Positions 57,545 through 64,000 of a stretch of 64,000 nt of DNA are shown piece after piece. The stretch is from Lepas anatifera. Taxonomy: Eukaryota > Arthropoda > Thecostraca > Lepadidae. How positions within the stretch are numbered: position 1 is the stretch's first letter; each line of letters starts with the position of its first letter. The notes beneath the pieces are model-generated. The model saw nothing but the letters and a program-made list of their open reading frames with translations, was not told the origin of the DNA and made no database searches. The DNA lies in contig JAOTON010002098.1 in NCBI GenBank assembly GCA_034440635.1, forward strand, positions 372,001-436,000. Reading direction: 5' to 3'. Made by a program: the position numbers and the translations under genes.

Positions 57545-57840
57545 TGAAATGTGTGTATGTTTCTGTATGTTGAGGTGTGGTTTCTGTCGTGTGATGTGTA
57601 TGGCTTCATGAATGAACAGGCGGTGATGGTCGTGGGCGGAGTCGATGATTTTGTGTTGTCTTTTAGGAGCTTGTGTGTTGGTTTTGTGTGGTGTTTGTGT
57701 AGCCAGTGTTCTAAGGGGCCTGTGTGGTCTTGTAGGTGCATGGTGAGGCGGCGTGATAATGTCGTTGTGGTCGTACCAATGAAGAGTCTATTATGAAGCC
57801 TGCAATCCTCATGTGGACATTCAAACTGGTACACTAAAAA
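57545..57840 (-). pseudogene. Penelope-like GIY-YIG endonuclease fragment
   Basis: The minus frame reads VYQFECPHEDCRLHNRLFIG, TTTTTLSRRLTMHLQ and HWLHKHHTKPTHKLLKDNT. This is a GIY-YIG-type domain with the usual cysteine pair before a degenerate YIG (FIG). The upstream part of the long minus frame (to 58029) is only antisense to the RT fragment next door. Confidence 0.75.
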
Positions 57841-58430
57841 ACTCACGAGATCCAACAAAAAAAAACTCAAAGCCAAACTGAACAGAATTATTAAGTGTGG
57901 AAATGCTGTGAAAGGTGATGTACATTTTGAAACTATAACCGGTGAGTACACTCCAGGATACGCATACGGCACAGTCAAAACACACAAAGCAGACAATCCT
58001 CTCAGGCCCATCATTTCACAGGTTTGCACTCCTACATATAAAGTAGCAAAACAACTTAATAAGCTTTTAAGACCCTATGTCCCTTCACAGTATTGCGTTA
58101 ACTCTTCAGAAGAATTTTTAGACTTGCTTCGTGTCAAGAAACCCCAGGGTGAGTTAGCTTCCATCGATGTAGTAAGTTTTTTCACCGACGTTCCCGTAAA
58201 TAAAACCATCCAGATAATTATTGACGAAGTCTACCATAGACGTAGTAACGGATTAGAAAAACTTGCGCTATCTCCAGACATCTTAAGAAACCTTGTTATA
58301 GCATGCACCAAAAATTCCCCATTCCGTGGCCCCGATGGAAAGTTATTCACTCAGAAAGATGGCGTCGCCATGGGCTTCCCCTTGGGGCCCTTCCTCGCAA
58401 ACTTTTATATGGCCTACGTGGAGGAAACTA
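57841..58430 (+). pseudogene. Penelope-like reverse transcriptase fragment
   Basis: The plus frame has KLKAKLNRIIKCGNAVKG, then YAYGTVKTHKADNPLRPIIS (the PLE 'GLPKTHK..NPLRPI' motif). ELASIDVVSFFTDVPVNKTI (motif A) and KDGVAMGFPLGPFLANFYMA (motif B) follow. It breaks off after YVEE near 58430, before motif C (YxDD). It lies head-to-head with the minus-strand GIY-YIG fragment at 57545-57840, so the two cannot be one linear gene. Confidence 0.88.
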
Positions 58431-58769
58431 GTCTAGGAGAGCCAGATATTAAAGGGACATTGTCGCAAAAATTTTATTGTGGTTTCTTAATATTTGAAAA
58501 ATCCTGATTCTGGTACCGTCAATCATTTTTTTATCTTCTGCCAAATTTTGGGAGGCCACTCAACAATTATTCAAAATTTTTAACAATATCAATAACAGGC
58601 TGTATCCTGCTCTTCACCTCTATTCTATCAATCAAAGTTTTAAGTTCTAGAAATAATTTTTGGCGGTAGAAAATGTTTTTATATTGTATTAGTATTCAAT
58701 TTATTTTTGCTAAGCCTCAAAAATACGCAAATTACATTAGTTTATCCAAAACATTCGGCTTTAGAAAAC

Positions 58770-58845
58770 TATTCAGGTATATATACAAATATATATACAG
58801 ATATATACAGATATATAGATATAGAAATACAAAGATATAGTAAGT
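58770..58845. repeat. AT-rich simple repeat (ATATACA type)
   Basis: Repeated ATATATACA and GATATA units next to the right terminal repeat of the 55.5-58.9 kb element. Confidence 0.8.
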
Positions 58846-59049
58846 TTTTTAGGTTACATTAAAAAGTGCCCTTTTTCCCCGGGGTGCCCCTCAAAGTTGG
58901 TGTGCCCCCCCATACGAAAGCTCTGGCTGCGCCCCTGCATCCTAGAAACAGTTTATATACGAGAGAAAACCCAAGACTCAACGCAAAAGCAAACGGAAAA
59001 GTTTACCTCAGCCTTTTTGAAGGTCCACGCCTTACTTAATGCAAATACG

Positions 59050-59680
59050 ATTATGAGCTCAGTGGTGTTGAAATTGACCATTATCTGCCAAATTATTATT
59101 TTTATTTTAGATCTAAATTCACACTAAAAGAATAGATACAGTAATAATCGGAGCTTTCGACATCAAGTCATCTTCAGCAATGATACATTTTTGAGCACAA
59201 AAATTCAAAAAGACAAGCACACGCTTGGGAGCAACCACTTCTTCCTGCAGAATTAAAAACACGCATTCATACACAGTATACATATCAATATTTTCTTTCC
59301 TAAAACAGTTATATATATATATATATATATATTTTTACATATATCACGCATCACAAGACCAACTAGATTTTTGCTTTGTAATTATTATTATATATAGGAT
59401 TTGTGGGTGATAGGCCAAGAAGCTGACATGGTATTCATTTTGGGTTCAAGATCACGTATAAAAATGGATTCCTTGATTTTCGTTTCTGCGACGTCCCGGT
59501 TAACACTTAAAATTTCGATCCGAAATAGGGAATTAATTTCATCATCACTTAGGTCTTTATGATAGTGTAATATATGATCACCGAAGGGCGTGTCCACTCT
59601 ATGTAGGCGAGCATCACCTAAATGTTCGTTTAGACGGTACCTAATGGGTCTTTTGCTCTCGCCTACATATGAATGGACAT
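59050..59680 (-). repeat. Penelope-like terminal direct repeat, left copy
   Basis: Nearly identical to 62637-63259. They share everything from ATTATGAGCTCAGTGGTG to ATATGAATGGACAT, differing mainly in the length of a (TA)n tract and a few bases. PLEs are often flanked by such pseudo-LTRs. The repeat includes the 3' part of the GIY-YIG coding region. Confidence 0.92.
59146..59182 (-). ncRNA. Hammerhead-like motif in PLE terminal repeat
   Basis: The minus strand reads GCTGAAGATGACTTGATGTC followed by GAAAGCTCC: core CUGAAGA, a short GAC/GUC stem, then GAAA. There is one extra U before stem II, and stem III is not obvious. The same motif is present in the other repeat (62738-62768). It is consistent with, but does not prove, a hammerhead ribozyme. 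Confidence 0.35.
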
Positions 59681-62668
59681 TCCCTAACTGCTCACATTTA
59701 GTGCAGGTGGCCTGATAAACAACGAGCCGGGTCATACATTTGCCCCGAAGGCCACACTCACAAGCATGACAGTGTTTGTTTCCAGCTGGACAGGGAGGAT
59801 GCATCAGAGCAGATCGTATCAGTTTTTGTTTTAGGGGAGTTCCGAAGTCCAGGATATGCGGATGGGTAATTTTGAGGCTCTGATGATTCCTTGTATCCGC
59901 TTAGACAGTGTATCATTAACGAACGGCAGGCGCATGTAAATGACATCAGTACGACTTTTTTTGTTCTTGTAGGGGCTATTGTGTGACTTAAGAGTTGTAG
60001 AATCATTTGATGCAGAATTCCTTGTACATGATCGTATGGTGCTGGTGATGAGCTTTTGAGGGTAACCATTGAGCGAGAAAAGTCTAGCTATTTTTTCTAT
60101 GCTACGTTCTTTAGCTACTGTGTCGGATGAGCAGCGGATTGCTCTAGTTATCTGTGTATGTAGAATGTTTCTTTTGGTTGACATAGGGTGGGCAGAATCA
60201 AAAGGAAGGATTATTGGTGCTGTCATAGGTTTCATGTAGAGTCCTGTAGAATAAAAACTATGTTTTACTGTGATAAGGGTATCCAAAAAAGCTATAGTGC
60301 CTGGGTCTTGTGCATGTTCCATGGTGAATTTTATGGCAGGATTGTAGGAGTTCCATTGATTGAAAAAGCTTTGTAATGAGTCAAACCCATGGGTCCATAC
60401 TCCCCATATGTCATCAATGTAGCGGACATAGAAGATTGGATTCAGTGTCCCGCCATGAAGGTAGTTTCTAGCTTATGCATGAAAGCAACAGCCACAGGGG
60501 GCGCTATTCTGCTACCCATTGCTAGTCCTGTTGTTTGCTGGTAATATTTCTCCCCAAATCGTACATAACTATTCTGGAGTACGTGACTTATTAATGTGCG
60601 AAGATTAGTGAATGATATGCCGAAAAGGTTGATTTGGTCTGCATTGCTTTCAATTAAGGACATTGTTGCGTCTATGCCTTCTTGAATGGGAATACTACCA
60701 TAGAGGTTAACCACATCAAAGGAGAAAACAACACTTTTCGGGGGAGATGATGCGGAAACCTAGTTCTAAGTCTGTTTAGAAAGTCGTCTGTGTTTTCTAG
60801 ATGTGCTGGAACAAATTTGAGGATTTGAGAAAGGATACATTGTAGCAGCCACGATAACTTGTCAAGGGGGTTACCACAGGCAGAGACTATAGGACGGAGT
60901 GGGTTCGAAGGCTTGTGTGTTTTTGGAAGCCCATAAAACTCCGCCGTCCGGCAATGTTGGGGTAGAAGGCGGCGAAGGTATTCCTCTGGAAGACAGTCGT
61001 TGAGGGTTTTCTTCATGAGGCTTTTTGTTTCCGCTTCTAGTTTAGTGGTGGGATTCTTTTGTATATGCTTATAACTTCCAACTATATCCTCGGCTTGTTT
61101 GATGTAGTTTTCTTTGTTCATGATAACCAAGCTCTTGCACTTATCCGACCTTTTTATGATAGTAGTGTTATCATTACAGAGGGCCTTTAGATCTTTGCGT
61201 TGTGCCGTAGAGATGTTATGTTTTATTGGTGTGTTGTTATGGCGGTAAGCTTTCATCATTTTAGTTTTAGTCTCCTCCAGGTGAAGCGCCGTATGCTTCG
61301 ATGGTTTGGGTGGCTGGGAGGCATCAGAGTCTGGGAAGAAAGGTTTGGGCAACGGGGGCTTATCACATGGTCGAGACGTGCCCGTATCAGGTTGAAATTG
61401 GCTGTTGGTATTTGTCTGGTTTGTTTCTGTCTCTCTTTTCTTTGATTGAAAGAAATCTTTCCATTTATATCCGTAGAAAGCTCTCTCAATCCCGACCTCG
61501 ACGTCACTTAGAAGAGATGTTGAGATATTTCTAGTCATAGCGAAGTTCGGGCCCTTTTCTAGTATTTGTGACAGTGATGGGCTAATATCCGTTTCCGACA
61601 AATTTACCAAACGGGTAGAAGACTGGGCTGGAAGTTCAGGTTGTGTTCTTAACAGAGCCGGCTGTTCTTCACTTTTTGATGAGGTAGTGTCCTGGTTAAG
61701 TGTAGGCTCTAGAATAGGCTCAGGTAAGCGGAAAGTCTGTTCCTGGTCCGGAATCGATTGGTTTCTAGACTCGCTGGTTTTCTTTCGAAATATCGTCTTC
61801 AAAGAGGTTGTCAGACAATAACACGATTGAATAATGCCAGAAAGAAATTCTCGCAAATATTTGTAAGCTAACTGCCAAAGGGTAGAGTTCTGACAGGAAA
61901 AGCATCTTGATTTCGTAGGTGCTTCCCGGTCGAAAGACGAGCTGATAACAGAAACACTGTCGGTGAAGATTTCCAGACCAGTAGAGTGCGGCCGAGTATT
62001 ATTTTTAGATAATCCACCACACATAGTGTTCTGGTGACTTCCGGTTGAGGGTAATCCTTCCCGTGGGAGACACGGTGGGGTTACATCTCCTTTAGGAAAA
62101 ACAATGGCTGGGAACAGGAGCCTCCCGCCGTTGTAATAGTTTGGGGAAGCTTGGCTGTTTTGCAAAGCTTATAGTTCAAAGTAGTGTGCTTCTGTTGTGA
62201 AGACAAAAGCTCTAGTTTCTTAAGAAGACGCTCTCTGCCCATTTCTAGCTCCTCTCTTAAAATCGACTTACCTTGGTAATGGGCCCACTGCCAGTAGGAT
62301 CCAGTATTTTTGAGAATAGCACTTGATCTACATAAACTTCGCTGTAGGAAGGCCTTAGTTCTGAAGGCCGATTTGATCTCTTCATTTAGTATTGATTTTT
62401 CTAGTCTGTCTATTTTCGTTGATATTCTTCTTCCATTCGTGTTTTTGAGCTGCACTGTCTTGTTTGAGATGAACTTTGGTGTTATATTAAGATATCTGCA
62501 GTCTAGAAGAAAGTTGATACGTCCCGTAACATGAGCTAGTTTAGAATTTAGCCGAAAGAAAGAAACAGTCTCCAAAGTTTGGTCATCTCTAGGATATGAA
62601 CTAAGTATGCGGAGAACAGTTGGCAGCAGCATTGTTATTATGAGCTCAGTGGTGTTGAAATTGACCAT
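59388..62668 (-). pseudogene. Penelope-like element polyprotein: RT plus GIY-YIG, three frameshifts
   Basis: Order on the minus strand. 62668-62081 is the N-terminal region with GRINFLLDCRYLNITPKFIS. 62165-60672 holds a Ser/Thr/Pro-rich segment, then FYGLPKTHKPSNPLRPIVSA. A frameshift near 60735 leads into DVVNLYGSIPIQEGIDA (motif A) and TTGLAMGSRIAPPVA (motif B). A frameshift near 60446 precedes VRYIDDIWGVW (motif C; YIDD at 60410-60421), then FLDTLITV. A frameshift near 59835 precedes CPAGNKHCHACECGLRGKC and the GIY-YIG core VHSYVGESKRPIRYRLNEHL. The frame ends at 59388. The partial inverted copy at 63436-63984 is open where this one is shifted near 59835. In life it would be a PLE reverse transcriptase-endonuclease. 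Confidence 0.92.
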
Positions 62669-63259
62669 TATCTGCCAAATTATTATTTTTATTTTAGATC
62701 TAAATTCACACTAAAAGAATAGATACAGTAATAATCGGAGCTTTCGACATCAAGTCATCTTCAGCAAGGATACATTTTTGAGCACAAAAATTCAAAAAGA
62801 CAAGCACACGCTTGGGAGCAACCACTTCTTCCTGCAGAATTAAAAACACGCATTCATACACAGTATACATATCAATATTTTCTTTCCTAAAACAGTTATA
62901 TATATATAATTTTTTACATATATCACGCATCACAAGACCAACTAGATTTTTGCTTTGTAATTATTATTATATATAGGATTTGTGGGTGATAGGCCAAGAA
63001 GCTGACATGGTATTCATTTTGGGTTCAAGATCACGTATAAAAATGGATTCCTTGATTTTCGTTTCTGCGACGTCCCGGTTAACACTTAAAATTTCGATCC
63101 GAAATAGGGAATTAATTTCATCATCACTTAGGTCTTTATGATAGTGTAATATATGATCACCGAAGGGCGTGTCCACTCTATGTAGGCGAGCATCACCTAA
63201 ATGTTCGTTTAGACGGTACCTAATGGGTCTTTTGCTCTCGCCTACATATGAATGGACAT
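62637..63259 (-). repeat. Penelope-like terminal direct repeat, upstream copy
   Basis: Second copy of 59050-59680 in the same orientation, on the 5' side of the minus-strand element. It holds a 99-codon frame (63266-62967) that is the C-terminal piece of the GIY-YIG domain with no RT attached. The copy breaks at ATGAATGGACAT and joins an inverted segment. Confidence 0.92.
62738..62768 (-). ncRNA. Hammerhead-like motif, second PLE repeat
   Basis: Same motif as at 59146-59182, in the upstream direct repeat. Same reservations. Confidence 0.33.
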
Positions 63260-63261
63260 GG

Positions 63262-64000
63262 ATCATATAACATAGAAAAAATAGCTAGATTTTTCTCGCT
63301 CAATGGTTACCCTCAAAAGCTCATCACCAGCACCATACGATCATGTACAAGGAATTCTGCATCAAATGATTCTACAACTCTTAAGTCACACAATAGCCCC
63401 TACAAGAACAAAAAAGTCGTACTGATGTCATTTACATGCGCCTGCCGTTCGTTAATGATACACTGTCTAAGCGGATACAAGGAATCATCAGAGCCTCAAA
63501 ATTACCCATCCGCATATCCTGGACTTCCGGAACTCCCCTAAAACAAAAACTGATACGATCTGCTCTGATGCATCCTCCCTGTCCAGCTGGAAACAAACAC
63601 TGTCATGCTTGTGAGTGTGGCCTTCGGGGCAAATGTATGACCCGGCTCGTTGTTTATCAGGCCACCTGCACTAAATGTGAGCAGTTAGGGAATGTCCATT
63701 CATATGTAGGCGAGAGCAAAAGACCCATTAGGTACCGTCTAAACGAACATTTAGGTGATGCTCGCCTACATAGAGTGGACACGCCCTTCGGTGATCATAT
63801 ATTACACTATCATAAAGACCTAAGTGATGATGAAATTAATTCCCTATTTCGGATCGAAATTTTAAGTGTTAACCGGGACGTCGCAGAAACGAAAATCAAG
63901 GAATCCATTTTTATACGTGATCTTGAACCCAAAATGAATACCATGTCAGCTTCTTGGCCTATCACCCACAAATCCTATATATAATAATAATTACAAAGCA
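63262..64000 (+). pseudogene. Inverted partial Penelope-like copy (RT tail and intact GIY-YIG frame)
   Basis: Reverse-complement copy of about 59374-60115, running off the window. The plus frame at 63436-63984 is uninterrupted: RLPFVNDTLSKRIQGIIRAS, ISWTSGTPLKQKLIRSAL, the cysteine-rich CPAGNKHCHACECGL, then VHSYVGESKRPIRYRLNEHL and a stop at 63982-63984. The frame is complete for the endonuclease part but has no RT core here. It lies head-to-head with the direct repeat at 62637-63259. The result is a palindrome-like layout with the GIY-YIG tail present three times within 4.6 kb. Confidence 0.9.

Larger units (their letters stand above)
55483..58937. mobile_element. TIR element (about 115-bp ends) enclosing Penelope fragments
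   Basis: The right end in reverse complement starts CAGGGGCGCAGCCAGAGC. The left end is an eroded form, CATGGGAGGAGACAGAGC. Both then share TTTGAGGGGCACCCCGG, AGGGCACTTTTTAA, GTAACCTAA and CTTACTATATCTTTGT, so the inverted repeat covers roughly 115 bp. The CAGGGGCG start hints at hAT, but no clean 8-bp duplication is visible. The interior is made of Penelope-like fragments in both orientations plus AT-rich sequence. No DNA transposase is seen. Confidence 0.75.

Noticed and set aside
57841..58029. Upstream extension of the minus-strand frame starting MQTCEMMGLRG
   Set aside because: It is antisense to clear Penelope RT sequence; only the part below 57840 shows GIY-YIG text.

Overview
This window looks like repeat-dense intergenic DNA from an invertebrate metazoan nuclear genome, possibly a marine one. 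There are no bacterial operons, no CRISPR array and no rRNA. Instead there are several eukaryote-specific element classes: tRNA-headed SINEs, Tx1/L1-type and CR1/Jockey-type LINEs, Penelope-like elements (PLEs) with GIY-YIG endonuclease, hAT-type MITEs with 8-bp target duplications, TTAA-flanked MITEs, a RAG1-like/Transib DNA transposon and two minisatellites. The species cannot be fixed from the sequence alone. Only one open reading frame looks like an intact host gene: a secreted C-type lectin on the minus strand (22764-23453).

Layout. 1-10.9 kb: mostly featureless DNA with MITEs (1915-2240, 3469-3698, 4240-4516), SINE pieces, a CpG-rich patch and AGGTCA-rich repeats. 10.9-13.9 kb: a 3-kb foldback element with arms of about 1.3 kb that carries a broken coding region. 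13.9-14.25 kb: a hAT MITE. 17.8-21.7 kb: two 5'-truncated CR1/Jockey-like LINEs on the minus strand. The second is split by a MITE whose removal restores the reading frame. 22.8-23.5 kb: the lectin. 24.5-27.5 kb: a degenerate Transib-family transposon. It has inverted termini starting CACAGTG, a perfect 5-bp target duplication (CGTCG) and a RAG1-core-like transposase pseudogene.

28.7-41.5 kb is a nest of repeats. A hAT-like, GGGCCC-rich element is split by a 5-kb inverted-terminal-repeat element. That element holds a TTAA MITE, which in turn holds a SINE. Further in come a 21-bp minisatellite in two arrays, interleaved with LINE sequence, and a second TTAA MITE. 42.5-48.9 kb: a nearly full-length but broken Tx1/L1-like LINE (ORF1 plus endonuclease/RT ORF2). 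49.7-50.6 kb: a 29-bp minisatellite. 51.3-52.7 kb: a second, 5'-truncated Tx1-like LINE with one stop codon.

55.5-58.9 kb: an element with about 115-bp inverted termini that encloses PLE fragments in both orientations. 59.05-64 kb: a more complete Penelope-like element on the minus strand. It is flanked by a near-identical direct terminal repeat and then by a head-to-head inverted partial copy that runs off the window. Hammerhead-like cores recur in the PLE terminal sequences.

There is no cooperative gene system here. The biology is layered transposition, and the order of several insertions can be read from nested target-site duplications. The observation most worth following up is the Transib/RAG1-like element, whose termini carry the V(D)J heptamer followed, after exactly 12 bp, by a nonamer-like block.
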